Below are positions 8,185-17,238 of a DNA stretch of 26,108 nucleotides, piece after piece; the first letter of the stretch is position 1, and the number at the start of each line of letters is the position of its first letter. Origin of the DNA: Ignavibacteria bacterium (GTDB lineage: Bacteria; Bacteroidota; Ignavibacteria; Kapaibacteriales; UBA4661). The position numbers and the translations under genes were made by a program. The notes beneath the pieces are model-generated. The model worked only from the letters and a program-made list of their open reading frames with translations, did not search any database and was not told the DNA's origin. Location of the stretch: positions 1 through 26,108 of the forward strand of contig JAAFHM010000013.1 in assembly GCA_013298375.1 (NCBI GenBank), written 5' to 3'.

Positions 8185-8212
8185 GGTCATTGATTGTTTG
8201 TTATTCGTCATT
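8185..8212. repeat. GTCATT-type repeat, inverted partner of 7063-7091
   Basis: A short A+T-rich segment made of units such as GGTCATT, TTATTCG and GTCATTCG. It is the inverted counterpart of 7063-7091, so the two repeats bracket the ROK gene. It ends 17 bases before the chemoreceptor start. Confidence 0.5.
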
Positions 8213-8229
8213 CGTTATTTTTTTGAACT

Positions 8230-10116
8230 ATGCTTCAGTGGTTTTTAATTCATGCGCGGCTCACACAAAAGTTTGCTGTTGCCTTCGGACTAGTTGTCGT
8301 CCTTGTCTGCACGAGCGGCATTGTTGCGTTTATTTCCACAACAGCAATGACGAATAATGTTCAAGAGATTTATGACCACAACCTTGTTCCCATCAGCCTT
8401 TTGAGCGAGCTAGAAAATGTTTTGCAACAAAAGCGTGTCTTGGCGCGTGATTTGGTGTTGCACGACGATTCACTGCAAGCAATCAAGACCGCAGAGCGCA
8501 TCCGCTCGTATCATACTACAACAGATTCGCTTCTTCAACTCTGTAAAGGGCTTATTTCCAGCAGCGAAGAGCAGAAGGCTTTTGAAGAATTTTTACCTTT
8601 TTTGGCAGCATACCGCGCCAGCCGTGATAAAATAATTGATTTGGTTCAATCCGGCAGGAAAAACGAGGCGTACGAAATTATTTACGGCGAAGGTCGGCAG
8701 AAATCCGATGAAGTCTTTATGCGGGTTCGCGCTTTGATAGACCTCAATCGCCGTCAGGCTGCTGCTTTTGAGGAGCAAGCCATTAGGCGCGGGCGTTTCG
8801 TCACGATTTTTATGGTTGTCATTTCTCTTGTGAGCTTATTGGTAGCGATTGGTGCAGGGCGTTTACTGAATTATTGTATCAATAGCCCCTTGCAGGACAT
8901 TACCGACAAAGCCAATAAAGTTGCTGCAGGAGACACGAATCAATCCGTCATGATGACCGGACGCGATGAATTAGGGCAACTCGGACGCGCCTTCAACCGC
9001 ATGGTATCGAACCTGCGCGACGGTATGACGGCTCTAGCATTGGAAAAAACTGGTGTTGAGCGGAAAATTGAGGAAGCGGTCGAGCGTTCCGAAGCAGAGC
9101 GCCAATATTTGCAAGAGAGTTTTGATATGATGCTTACCAGCGTGGAACAGTTCGCTCAGGGCGATTTGACCCAAGAATTAGCGCTACGCCGCGACGACAC
9201 GATTGATAGCGACGAAGAAATGGAAAGCCTTATCTATGGCTACAATGCTGCGGTGGAGAACATTCGCGGTATGGTGATGCAGGTCGCCTCGGCTGTCGAA
9301 ATGACGGCAACCGTGACAACACGTATTGCTGCCGGAGCAGAAGAAATGTCCGCCGGAATCGAAGAAGAAGCCCGCCAAATCGCGGTTGTCGCCGATACCG
9401 TCAGCACGATGGCGCAAGGCAGCGCACAGAACACCCAAGAAGCGCGAACCGCATCGCAACAAGCCTCCGAAGCAAGTAATGAAGCCAAACGCGGCGGTGA
9501 AATTATTACCACAACAATTCACGGCATCAACCGCCTTGCGGATGTTGTCACAACATCATCGCAGCGTGTTCGGTCGTTGGGCGAAAGTAGTCAGCAAATT
9601 GGCGAGATTGTGCAAGTGATTGAAGAAATTGCCGACCAAACCAACCTTCTGGCGCTCAATGCTGCCATCGAAGCCGCCCGTGCAGGCGACCAAGGACGCG
9701 GCTTTGCGGTTGTTGCCGATGAAGTCCGCAAACTCGCCGAGCGCACCCAGCAAGCCACCAAGCAAATCAGCACAATGATAAAGCAGATTCAGAACGATAC
9801 TGAATCGGCAGTGGCAGCGATTGAATCCGGTACGCAAGAAGTGGATGCGGGAAAAATTTCTGCCGCCCGTGCTGCCGAAGCATTAAGTGTCATTATCAGC
9901 AGAATTGATGCGGTCTCGCAGGCAATTCGCCATCTTGCATCCGACAGCGAAATACAGACGAAGACCAGCATAGAAATCGCGCAAAACCTTGAAAATATCA
10001 GCATGGTAGCAAAAGAATCCAGCGAAACAACCGCCGAAATTGCCACCACCACCGAAGACCTCAATCAAACCGTGCAATCCTTACAGCATCTTGTTGGACG
10101 ATTTAAGTTGCGGTAG
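8230..10116 (+). CDS. Methyl-accepting chemotaxis protein with two HAMP-type segments
   Basis: A 628-residue transmembrane chemoreceptor. The first membrane helix is at about 14-37, followed by an extracytoplasmic four-helix-bundle-like sensor (about 38-188) and a second membrane helix at about 190-214. A HAMP domain follows at 215-268, with the typical D-E-L-G-Q-L-x-x-A-F-N motif at 246-256. A second HAMP-like stretch, FAQGDLTQEL and onward, lies at about 300-350. The conserved signalling hairpin tip, which contacts CheA and CheW, is at about 465-505 and includes EIADQTNLLALNAAIEAARA and GRGFAVVADEVRKLAERT. No CheR-tethering pentapeptide ends the protein. The ligand is unknown. No che genes adjoin it, so it must use a pathway encoded elsewhere. 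A dense repeat region lies immediately upstream. Confidence 0.93.
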   Translation: MLQWFLIHARLTQKFAVAFGLVVVLVCTSGIVAFISTTAMTNNVQEIYDHNLVPISLLSELENVLQQKRVLARDLVLHDDSLQAIKTAERIRSYHTTTDSLLQLCKGLISSSEEQKAFEEFLPFLAAYRASRDKIIDLVQSGRKNEAYEIIYGEGRQKSDEVFMRVRALIDLNRRQAAAFEEQAIRRGRFVTIFMVVISLVSLLVAIGAGRLLNYCINSPLQDITDKANKVAAGDTNQSVMMTGRDELGQLGRAFNRMVSNLRDGMTALALEKTGVERKIEEAVERSEAERQYLQESFDMMLTSVEQFAQGDLTQELALRRDDTIDSDEEMESLIYGYNAAVENIRGMVMQVASAVEMTATVTTRIAAGAEEMSAGIEEEARQIAVVADTVSTMAQGSAQNTQEARTASQQASEASNEAKRGGEIITTTIHGINRLADVVTTSSQRVRSLGESSQQIGEIVQVIEEIADQTNLLALNAAIEAARAGDQGRGFAVVADEVRKLAERTQQATKQISTMIKQIQNDTESAVAAIESGTQEVDAGKISAARAAEALSVIISRIDAVSQAIRHLASDSEIQTKTSIEIAQNLENISMVAKESSETTAEIATTTEDLNQTVQSLQHLVGRFKLR

Positions 10117-10153
10117 TGTATAATTTTTTCGTAACTGCTATCACAAAATTTTC

Positions 10154-10238
10154 CACGAATCGCACGAATCTTCACGAATGAAGATGCTTTATTTGTTCAA
10201 AATTTTTTCGAGATTCGTGTCAATTCGTGTGATTCGTG
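10154..10238. repeat. Inverted triplet of CACGAAT units
   Basis: Three CACGAAT copies start at 10154, 10163 and 10173. Three ATTCGTG copies follow at 10213, 10223 and 10232. The 9- and 10-base spacings mirror each other, and the two 26-base arms match at 22 positions around a 33-base loop. It sits between the chemoreceptor stop and the next gene and could form a long hairpin. Confidence 0.7.
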
Positions 10239-10302
10239 TAGGCTTCTCGTGGAAGACCTGACTAGATATATTTTTTCTTGATTGCCTTGATATTGCCGTT
10301 GT

Positions 10303-10965
10303 ATGATTTCTCCCAAAGAAAAATATAAACCTTTTCGTCGGTGGAATGCCGATGAGATTGAAGAAATTTTCGGATTGCGCCAAGTCCCACAGTCTGAGTC
10401 TTTGCAGACACTTCTTGCCGCAAATGCTGAGGTGAGCCTCGTTGAGCAAGAACGGCTTGGTGGTTTGTCGAAGAAGTTGGCAGAAAATGTTGAGCATTGG
10501 AACGAAGAAGAACTGAAGTTGAAATTTATTGCGCAGCTTTTGGAGTTGGTGGATTACGACACCAACGGCTGCAAAACCTTTGCAGACCGCATCATTGCGG
10601 CTGAAGTGAACGGTAAAATTTTAAGCGGCACGGTGGATGTGCTGATTGCTCGTGGTAATCGTTTGCCGAAATCGCCTCTGCTCTGTATCCACGAATACAA
10701 AAAAGAGCGCGGTTCATCGGATGACCCGCTTGGACAGTTGCTTGCTGCGATGATTGTGGCAGAGCGTATCAATACTGGTTCCGGCAAGAATGCGAAACCC
10801 GTTTTTGGTGCTTATACCATTGGTCGGTTGTGGTTTTTTGTTGCTTTGGAAGCAAGCAGTTATGCGGTGAGCAGGGAATTTAACGCCGCCAATACCACCG
10901 AAATTCTTGCGCTGTATCGCACACTAAAATTCTTCAAACAGATGATTCCGTCGCTCTTGTCGTAA
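10303..10965 (+). CDS. PD-(D/E)XK nuclease-superfamily-like hypothetical protein
   Basis: A 220-residue soluble protein. The arrangement fits a PD-(D/E)XK fold: a helix with EEELKLKF (about 68-75), an Asp in SGTVDVLI (D112), and E131-x-K133 in HEYKKERG after hydrophobic strand LLCI. A Gln follows in DPLGQLL (Q145), as in related restriction-type subunits. This resembles the conserved core of widespread Bacteroidota and cyanobacterial single-domain proteins and of type I restriction HsdR N-terminal domains. No methyltransferase, helicase or toxin-antitoxin partner is next to it, so a restriction role is not supported and cleavage activity is untested. The gene lies between the CACGAAT repeat and the ion channel, 74 bases upstream of the latter. 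Confidence 0.68.
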   Translation: MISPKEKYKPFRRWNADEIEEIFGLRQVPQSESLQTLLAANAEVSLVEQERLGGLSKKLAENVEHWNEEELKLKFIAQLLELVDYDTNGCKTFADRIIAAEVNGKILSGTVDVLIARGNRLPKSPLLCIHEYKKERGSSDDPLGQLLAAMIVAERINTGSGKNAKPVFGAYTIGRLWFFVALEASSYAVSREFNAANTTEILALYRTLKFFKQMIPSLLS

Positions 10966-11039
10966 GGAAGGATAATGACAAGAAGAGATGAGCGAACCGC
11001 GCATCCGAACTCCTGTTTATATCACACCCAAGACTTCCC

Positions 11040-12353
11040 ATGAAAAGTATCGCACGGCAATATTTTGAGCGCATTATTGATGTGGTTTGGAGTGTACTTA
11101 TTCTGCTTGGCGTAACACTTGGTGCGGTTTATATCCCCTTGCGTTTAGTGCGGAATATTGACCAAAGTATTTTTTCCTACACGATTGCAACGTCCGTCAC
11201 GGTGCTGTTTATTCTGGATATTGGCTATAATTTTTATATCGCCTTGCGCCAGCAGGGAAGCAATCACCGCCGCAGCCGCCAAAGCGCTCTTGAACGCTAT
11301 ATTCGCCGTCGTTTGGTGATTGATATTCTCGCTGCTCTGCCGATAACACTGATAACGCTTTTGAGTGCTTATCCGGCGCTGATTTTGGTGCGTTTGGTCA
11401 AAATGGTGCGGGTACGGGATATTTTCACCGAATGGCAGCGAACGGCACTTCAGTATGCAAGCACCTTGCGGCTTATTTTTCTGGCATATTGGCTTCTCAT
11501 TATCGCTCATTGGGTTGCTTGCGGATGGATTGCGCTGCATGGTGCGCCTGTCGGCGTGACGTTTCAGGAATACTACATCAAGGCGATTTATTGGGCAGTG
11601 ACGACGCTCGCCACTGTCGGCTATGGCGACATTACGCCCAAAACCACGACCGAAATGGTGTATGCGATTTTCGTAATGCTTCTGGGCATGGTGCTGTACG
11701 GCTATGTGGTTGGGAATATTGCGAATCTGCTTTCTAATCTGGATGCGAACCGTAAGCGCTATTATGAGCAATCGGAGCAAATTAGCGCATTTATGCAGTC
11801 GCGCAAGATTCCACGCGCTTTGCAGCGCCGCATCAGCGATTATTACGCCTACTATTGGGAGCGGCACGTCGGCGAAGATGAATCAGCAATATTAGACCAT
11901 CTGCCGCCACGTTTGCGAGCAGAAGTGATGATGTTTTTGCGTCGGGATGTGCTGTCGGCAGCCGGAATTTTCGGTCATGCCGACGACGACACCCTCCGCG
12001 ATTTAGCTAAAGAACTCCGTCCAATGCTTTTTGCGCCGGGCGATATTGTGTGCCGAATGGGAGAGCCGGGTGATGCGATGTACTTCGTCAATAATGGGAC
12101 ACTGGAAGTTGTCAATGCCGAACAGCGCACGATTGCTCTTTTGGAAGAGGGTGATATGTTTGGCGAAATTGCACTTCTTTTCGACCAGCCCCGCACCGCC
12201 ACTGTCCGCGCCCGTGATTATTGCGACGTGTATGCTCTCGAAAAGCAAGGATTTACGGCGGTCTTGGCGAATCACCCGCTTTTCCAGCAGCATATCCGAG
12301 CGATGGCGAAAGAGCGGCAGAACACGGAAAGTCACGACTCGCTTGAGCAATAG
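11040..12353 (+). CDS. Cyclic-nucleotide-regulated potassium channel
   Basis: A 437-residue protein with about six membrane helices (residues 15-230). The S4-like segment LVRLVKMVRVRDIF (117-129) carries regularly spaced basic residues. The pore helix ends in the K+ selectivity filter TVGYGD at 192-197. A C-linker follows, then a cyclic-nucleotide-binding domain at about 315-415. Its phosphate-binding cassette FGEIALL...PRTATV (374-389) retains the Glu and Arg that hold cAMP or cGMP. The expected role is ligand-gated K+ flux across the inner membrane. The length and order match bacterial MloK1/SthK-type channels. The start at 11040 directly precedes the first hydrophobic helix. No adenylate cyclase is nearby. 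Confidence 0.92.
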   Translation: MKSIARQYFERIIDVVWSVLILLGVTLGAVYIPLRLVRNIDQSIFSYTIATSVTVLFILDIGYNFYIALRQQGSNHRRSRQSALERYIRRRLVIDILAALPITLITLLSAYPALILVRLVKMVRVRDIFTEWQRTALQYASTLRLIFLAYWLLIIAHWVACGWIALHGAPVGVTFQEYYIKAIYWAVTTLATVGYGDITPKTTTEMVYAIFVMLLGMVLYGYVVGNIANLLSNLDANRKRYYEQSEQISAFMQSRKIPRALQRRISDYYAYYWERHVGEDESAILDHLPPRLRAEVMMFLRRDVLSAAGIFGHADDDTLRDLAKELRPMLFAPGDIVCRMGEPGDAMYFVNNGTLEVVNAEQRTIALLEEGDMFGEIALLFDQPRTATVRARDYCDVYALEKQGFTAVLANHPLFQQHIRAMAKERQNTESHDSLEQ

Positions 12354-12439
12354 ACATCCTTGAATTGCCGCTTAAAATAGGCTTTTATTGATTTTACGCC
12401 CCAAACAAAAGAACACACTCCTTATGCATACCGTATTAT

Positions 12440-14863
12440 ATGCGTCATCAAAAAATAAGTATGAGAGCTACGTCATCATTGTTTTATTGTGCATTGTTTT
12501 TCAGGCTTGCCTTCCTTCTGATGTTTGCCAGCGTACAAGCATACTCCGATGAAAACACCACAACATTGAACGGTGTTGTGTATGATAAATATTCCGGTGA
12601 AGTTCTCAGCGGTGCTTCCCTTACCCTTTCGCGGGATAGTGCTGGTTTTCCGAACGGTCGCTCTGGTGGCTCTTCGCTTCGCACAGCACAAACAAATACA
12701 TTTGGGTTTTACTCGTTTGGACGTTTGCAGTCCGGGGCATATTTGCTGACTGTTCGCTACCAACGCTATCAGCCTTTTGTGTTGCGAATTGTCATTGCCG
12801 ATTCGTCCGCATCCGTGCGGCAGAATATCTATCTTACGCCCTATACGGCGCATTCCGCATCGCTTTTGGTGGAAGGGCAATCGTCTTCGCAGAAAGAACG
12901 CCTCATTAGTTCGGTCGAACTGACGCAGCAAATGCTAAAAACCGTACCTGCAACCTTTGGCGAAGCGGACATTACGAAAACCCTACAACTCATACCCGGC
13001 ATTAAATCTTCTTCCGAAGCCTCAAGCGGTCTGTATATTCGAGGCGGTTCGCCGGATCAAAATCTGGTCTTGCTGGACGGTATTCCCGTGTATAATCCCA
13101 TGCACCTCGGCGGAATTTTCAGCACTTTCAACTCCGATGCACTTGGTGATGTGAGCGTCATCAAAGGCGTATTTCCTGCCGAATACGGCGGACGGCTTTC
13201 GGGTGTCGTGGATGTGTCCATGCGCGACGGAACCCGTGAGAAAATTTCCGGCAACGTCAACGTCGGTCTCATTGCCTCGCGGGTTTTGCTGGAAGGACCA
13301 ATAACCGACAATGCAACCTTTATGCTTTCTGCGCGGCGCACCTATTTTGAACTGCCTATTGCCGTCATCAAAGCCGTAACAACGACTCCCGAATTGCCGC
13401 AATATTATTTCTACGACCTCAATGCAAAAGTGAGTTTTGCGCCTTCCGAGAACGATAAACTTGTCGCAAGTGCCTACACCGGAGGCGATATTTTTCTCTA
13501 TACATCGGCGGATACAACCTTGCGTGGCAATCTTGCGTGGGGCAATACGATTGCCAATATTCGTTGGACGCATATTCTTTCACCGTCCGTGTTTACGACG
13601 GTGTCAGCATATTACAGTAGTTTTCTTTTTTCTTCGGATATTGACTCGAAGGTAGATTCATCGTCACCGTTTATTGATGTGCTGAATCTTTTTTCGCAGA
13701 TTCGGGATATTGGCACTCGTGCTGAAGCGCAGTATTTTCACTCCGACGAACACACGGCAAAAGCAGGACTCGAAGCTATTTACCACCGATTTTTGACCTT
13801 GACCGATTCATTTGGGCAAAATATTATTGGCTATGTCAATTTTTTGGATGCCTCGCGCACGGTCTCAGCGCTTGAACTCGCCGCCTATCTGCAAGACCAG
13901 TGGAGCATCGCCCCCACGCTGGATGCAACCATCGGCTTACGAACGACCTATTTTGAGCAAGGCAATCGTATTCGTGTGGAGCCACGCATGGCGTTGTCGT
14001 GGGCTGCCGATGATGACCTTACCGTCAAAGGTTCATTCGGTGTGACCAATCAATTTTTACATTTGGTCTCCCGAAACGATGTCACGGTTCTTCCCACCGA
14101 CGCGTGGTTTCCTTCTACGGCGCTTATCGAACCTGCGCAGTCTCTTCAGTACGAACTTGGTGCGGAAACGCATCTTTGGGAAAAAGAAGTGTTTCTGAGC
14201 GTGCAGGGCTATTACAAATCGCTTCAGCATCTCTACGAATTTCGAGATGATGCCCGATTTACATTACTGACTCCTGCGGAAACATTGCTGACCGAAGGCA
14301 AAGGCGAGGCATACGGCGCAGAAATATTTTTGCACAAACGCATGGGCGCTTTGAAGGGCTGGATAGGCTATACGCTTGCGTGGACGTGGCGGACGTTTCC
14401 CGAATTGAATGGCGGCAGACCCTTTGCACCCCGCTATGACCGCCGCCATGACGTTTCTGTGGTGATGAATTATACACTCAGTGAGGCTTGGGAAATTGGC
14501 GCGACGTGGACGTACGGCACGGGGCAAGCGTTTACGTTGCCCGCAGCGCAGTATAGCTTTTCTTTGAATACCTCTCAGGGATCAAATTTTAGTGCTTACC
14601 CACAAGTCCAATATACCGAGCGCAATGGCGGGCGCTTACCGCCATTTCACAAACTGGACGTGAGCATTACGCATCGTTTTCAGTGGTGGAATCTTCCTTT
14701 TCAAGCGTCACTGAGCATCTATAATGTCTATAACCGCTACAATGCTTTTTCGTGGTCGGTGGATTATCAGTCAAATGCTTACTCTCCAGTATGGACAAGC
14801 AATATTCAGCAAGTATCGTTGTTGGGTATTGTTCCGACGCTCAGTTTGAGTGTACAATTTTAA
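12440..14863 (+). CDS. TonB-dependent outer-membrane receptor with carboxypeptidase-regulatory-like domain
   Basis: An 807-residue outer-membrane receptor. A signal peptide (about 1-35) precedes a carboxypeptidase-D-regulatory-like domain at about 40-130, as is usual in Bacteroidota receptors. The plug domain at about 160-275 contains TLQLIPGIKSSSEAS, YIRGGSPDQNLVLLDGIPVY and EYGGRLSGVVDVSMRDG. The remainder is a beta-barrel with alternating aromatic strands, ending in LSLSVQF with a terminal Phe. Receptors of this type import ligands using TonB energy. The substrate is unknown. The downstream DUF4249 lipoprotein starts 31 bases after this stop, forming a likely two-gene operon comparable to, but distinct from, SusC/SusD pairs. 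A second in-frame ATG at 12461 is an alternative start. Confidence 0.9.
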   Translation: MRHQKISMRATSSLFYCALFFRLAFLLMFASVQAYSDENTTTLNGVVYDKYSGEVLSGASLTLSRDSAGFPNGRSGGSSLRTAQTNTFGFYSFGRLQSGAYLLTVRYQRYQPFVLRIVIADSSASVRQNIYLTPYTAHSASLLVEGQSSSQKERLISSVELTQQMLKTVPATFGEADITKTLQLIPGIKSSSEASSGLYIRGGSPDQNLVLLDGIPVYNPMHLGGIFSTFNSDALGDVSVIKGVFPAEYGGRLSGVVDVSMRDGTREKISGNVNVGLIASRVLLEGPITDNATFMLSARRTYFELPIAVIKAVTTTPELPQYYFYDLNAKVSFAPSENDKLVASAYTGGDIFLYTSADTTLRGNLAWGNTIANIRWTHILSPSVFTTVSAYYSSFLFSSDIDSKVDSSSPFIDVLNLFSQIRDIGTRAEAQYFHSDEHTAKAGLEAIYHRFLTLTDSFGQNIIGYVNFLDASRTVSALELAAYLQDQWSIAPTLDATIGLRTTYFEQGNRIRVEPRMALSWAADDDLTVKGSFGVTNQFLHLVSRNDVTVLPTDAWFPSTALIEPAQSLQYELGAETHLWEKEVFLSVQGYYKSLQHLYEFRDDARFTLLTPAETLLTEGKGEAYGAEIFLHKRMGALKGWIGYTLAWTWRTFPELNGGRPFAPRYDRRHDVSVVMNYTLSEAWEIGATWTYGTGQAFTLPAAQYSFSLNTSQGSNFSAYPQVQYTERNGGRLPPFHKLDVSITHRFQWWNLPFQASLSIYNVYNRYNAFSWSVDYQSNAYSPVWTSNIQQVSLLGIVPTLSLSVQF

Positions 14864-14894
14864 TGGTTTGAGAAAACAATTTTTTCTATCAATT

Positions 14895-15845
14895 ATGGTC
14901 ATGAATCAACGCCCCGCTCTGTTCTGGATATATTTTTGCTGCGGAGCATTTATGCTTTGCGGAGCGCTTGGCTGTGAAAGCGTTGTTACCGATGCGTCGC
15001 TGCCATACAGCGAAAAAATAGTCATTAACAGTGTACTCACTGCCGGAGACAGCATCAAAAACATTCACATCTCGCGCACTGTTGCGCCCTTGGATACGTT
15101 CTCGGCAGAGAAAGTCTATGTGGGCGATGCGATTGCTTCAATAACAGTGGATGGGAAGTCGTATCCGTTGGAATTGCAACGATCGCCGGAAATTGATTCG
15201 CTTGCCCTTCGCTATGGAGTGCTTTGGAGTTTGTATCACGTTCCGAATCTCGTTGCCGAAGCGGGCAAGCGTTATGCCCTGCGCGTGGAATGGCGCGGGA
15301 AAGTGGCAACGGCGGAGACATTTGTTCCCAAATCATTAGAAATTATTTCTGCGCGACTTGTACCGAAAGAAGTCACTGAGACGGTGATTCAGACATCGGG
15401 AGGATTGTGGCAAACGCGCTCCACATACGCCTCGGTTGAGGTAATGATTCGCTCACGTCCAAACGAAACTTTTGGTATTGCAGTGTATCGTCCATCCCCG
15501 TATGAAATTCTTCCTTCGATATTTCGGAACGAGTATGGACAACATATTCCTGGAGTAACGGTTTTGGGGGCTGCGGCACAAAATGGTACGCTCTTACTAC
15601 AACGACAAAGTGATTATCGCTATCCATTGTACCCTTCGTTACGGTTCTATGTGGGCTGCTCTTCCTTTGATGCTGCAGCAGATTCGTATATTCGTAGTCA
15701 GAACGCCTATATGCCGTTTGGAAGAGGATCGCTGCCGAGTATCGTCTATGGCGAACCCACAAGAAATCCCGAGTGGAATGTTCGCGGCGACGGAATAGGC
15801 TTATTTGTCGGACGCTCAGAAATGGCAGTTGTGGAGGCGAAGTAG
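14895..15845 (+). CDS. DUF4249-family lipoprotein, partner of the TonB receptor
   Basis: A 316-residue lipoprotein. A hydrophobic leader (FWIYFCCGAFMLCGALGC) ends in a somewhat atypical lipobox, with the acylated Cys at the end of ALGC. The following YSEKIVINSVLTAGDSIKNI, ISRTVAPLDTF and DAIASITVDGKSY are typical of DUF4249, a Bacteroidota family usually encoded beside TonB-dependent receptors and thought to be a surface-exposed accessory. The function is otherwise unknown. The ATG at 14895 gives a conventional leader; a GTG at 14850 overlapping the receptor would add 15 residues. Expression with the receptor is likely from the 31-base gap. Confidence 0.78.
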   Translation: MVMNQRPALFWIYFCCGAFMLCGALGCESVVTDASLPYSEKIVINSVLTAGDSIKNIHISRTVAPLDTFSAEKVYVGDAIASITVDGKSYPLELQRSPEIDSLALRYGVLWSLYHVPNLVAEAGKRYALRVEWRGKVATAETFVPKSLEIISARLVPKEVTETVIQTSGGLWQTRSTYASVEVMIRSRPNETFGIAVYRPSPYEILPSIFRNEYGQHIPGVTVLGAAAQNGTLLLQRQSDYRYPLYPSLRFYVGCSSFDAAADSYIRSQNAYMPFGRGSLPSIVYGEPTRNPEWNVRGDGIGLFVGRSEMAVVEAK

Positions 15846-16035
15846 TCGTCCGCACAATGTAACTTGCAGAGATTCAGTATGAGATTCTATGAGGGTTTTG
15901 CTCTGAGTTGCCGAAGGGTTGTTCATCTGCAAATGTCTGTTATCTACGTCGTCGTACCAACGTACGTCGGTATCCATATCGAATCCGACTGAAATCACGG
16001 AGAATCTCATTTTTGATAATTTCCCCATCAGCATT

Positions 16036-17226
16036 ATGCAATCTTCTTCAGTATTCGACACAATTATTATCGGCGGTGGCGCTGCGGGGCTGATGTGTGC
16101 TGCCATTGCGGGCGCACGCGGGCGCTCGGTACTGCTTATCGAACACGCCGAAAAGCTGGGAAAAAAAATTCTTATCTCCGGCGGCGGGCGCTGTAATTTT
16201 ACCAATATCAACACTACTCCGGCAAACTACTTATCGGAAAATCCGCATTTCTGCAAATCGGCGCTATCGCGCTACACCCCGCATGATTTCATTGCTCTCG
16301 TGGAAAAATACGGTATCGCATACCACGAAAAAACATTGGGGCAACTCTTTTGTAATGAATCGTCGCGTCAAATCGTCCGAATGCTCGAAAGCGAGTGCCA
16401 GCAGGGTGGTGTGACGTTTTGGCTGGAATGTAGTGTGAGCGCTGTTTCGCAAAAATCCGATGGTACATTTTCCCTCGAAACCACACGTGGTGCTGTCTCT
16501 GCGACATCGCTGGTAATAGCCACAGGCGGCTTATCTATTCCCCCGATGGGTGCAACGGACTTCGGGCAGCGTCTGGCTCGGCAATTCGGATTGCGCGTAA
16601 CCCCGATGAAACCTGCACTCGTGCCTATCACCACGCACGAAGCACAGCAGGGGTTGAGTGCTATTTCAGGGGTGTCGCTGGATGCTGTTGCAAGCTGCGG
16701 CGATGCGGCTTTTCGGGAAAATGTGCTGTTTACCCATCGTGGTATGAGTGGTCCGGCGGTCTTGCAAGCCTCGTCGTATTGGGAGCATGGCACATCCTTC
16801 ACTCTCAACACCGCACCCACACTGGATTTTGACCATCTTTGGCAAGAGCATCGAACATCCGCCGTGATACTCAAAAATATTCTCGCCCAGCGCCTTCCCA
16901 AGCGCTTTGTGGAGGCTTTTTGCGAAAAATATGCTCCTGCACTAGCTAATACGCCGTTTTCCAATCTTCCCCGAAAAGAATACAACGCCCTTGCAGAGCA
17001 GCTTCAAGCGTGGACGCTTACGCCAAGCGGAACCGAAGGCTACGCAAAGGCAGAAGTGACGGCGGGCGGCGTGGACACCAATGAACTTTCCTCCAAAACG
17101 ATGGAAAGCAAGAAAGTACGCGGTTTGTACTTCATCGGCGAAGTCGTTGATGTCACCGGATGGCTTGGGGGCTACAATTTCCAATGGGCATGGGCTTCCG
17201 GCGTGGCTGCCGGGCAGGTGGTATAA
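16036..17226 (+). CDS. BaiN/HI0933-family NAD(P)/FAD-dependent oxidoreductase
   Basis: A 396-residue flavoprotein of usual family length. The N-terminal Rossmann FAD motif IIIGGGAAGLMCA is followed by the signature KKILISGGGRCNFTN. ATGGLSIPPMGATDFG and HRGMSGPAVLQASSYWE are further family blocks. The C-terminal EVTAGGVDTNELSSKTMESK and YFIGEVVDVTGWLGGYNFQWAWASG complete the match. Members are annotated as aminoacetone oxidase-family FAD enzymes or as BaiN, a bile-acid-pathway enzyme; the physiological substrate in non-gut bacteria is unknown. The ATG at 16036 directly precedes the FAD motif, whereas the longer reading frame from 15919 adds 39 residues with no family resemblance. It converges on the kynurenine monooxygenase gene with 12 bases between stops. 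Confidence 0.88.
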   Translation: MQSSSVFDTIIIGGGAAGLMCAAIAGARGRSVLLIEHAEKLGKKILISGGGRCNFTNINTTPANYLSENPHFCKSALSRYTPHDFIALVEKYGIAYHEKTLGQLFCNESSRQIVRMLESECQQGGVTFWLECSVSAVSQKSDGTFSLETTRGAVSATSLVIATGGLSIPPMGATDFGQRLARQFGLRVTPMKPALVPITTHEAQQGLSAISGVSLDAVASCGDAAFRENVLFTHRGMSGPAVLQASSYWEHGTSFTLNTAPTLDFDHLWQEHRTSAVILKNILAQRLPKRFVEAFCEKYAPALANTPFSNLPRKEYNALAEQLQAWTLTPSGTEGYAKAEVTAGGVDTNELSSKTMESKKVRGLYFIGEVVDVTGWLGGYNFQWAWASGVAAGQVV

Positions 17227-17238
17227 CAACGAAAGGCA

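Noticed and set aside
8071..8212. CRISPR array
   Set aside because: The repeats here are inverted, few and unequal in spacing, with no direct repeat-spacer periodicity and no cas genes.
10988..11068. A 26-codon frame (MSEPRIRTPVYITPKTSH...) overlapping the channel start
   Set aside because: Too short to support, no known family, and its end overlaps the channel gene whose start is well placed. It could be a remnant, but nothing more can be shown.
15953..15980. CGTAC-CAAC-GTACG palindrome upstream of the flavoprotein
   Set aside because: Only five-base arms; this is expected by chance in a window this size, and no second site or promoter was found beside it.
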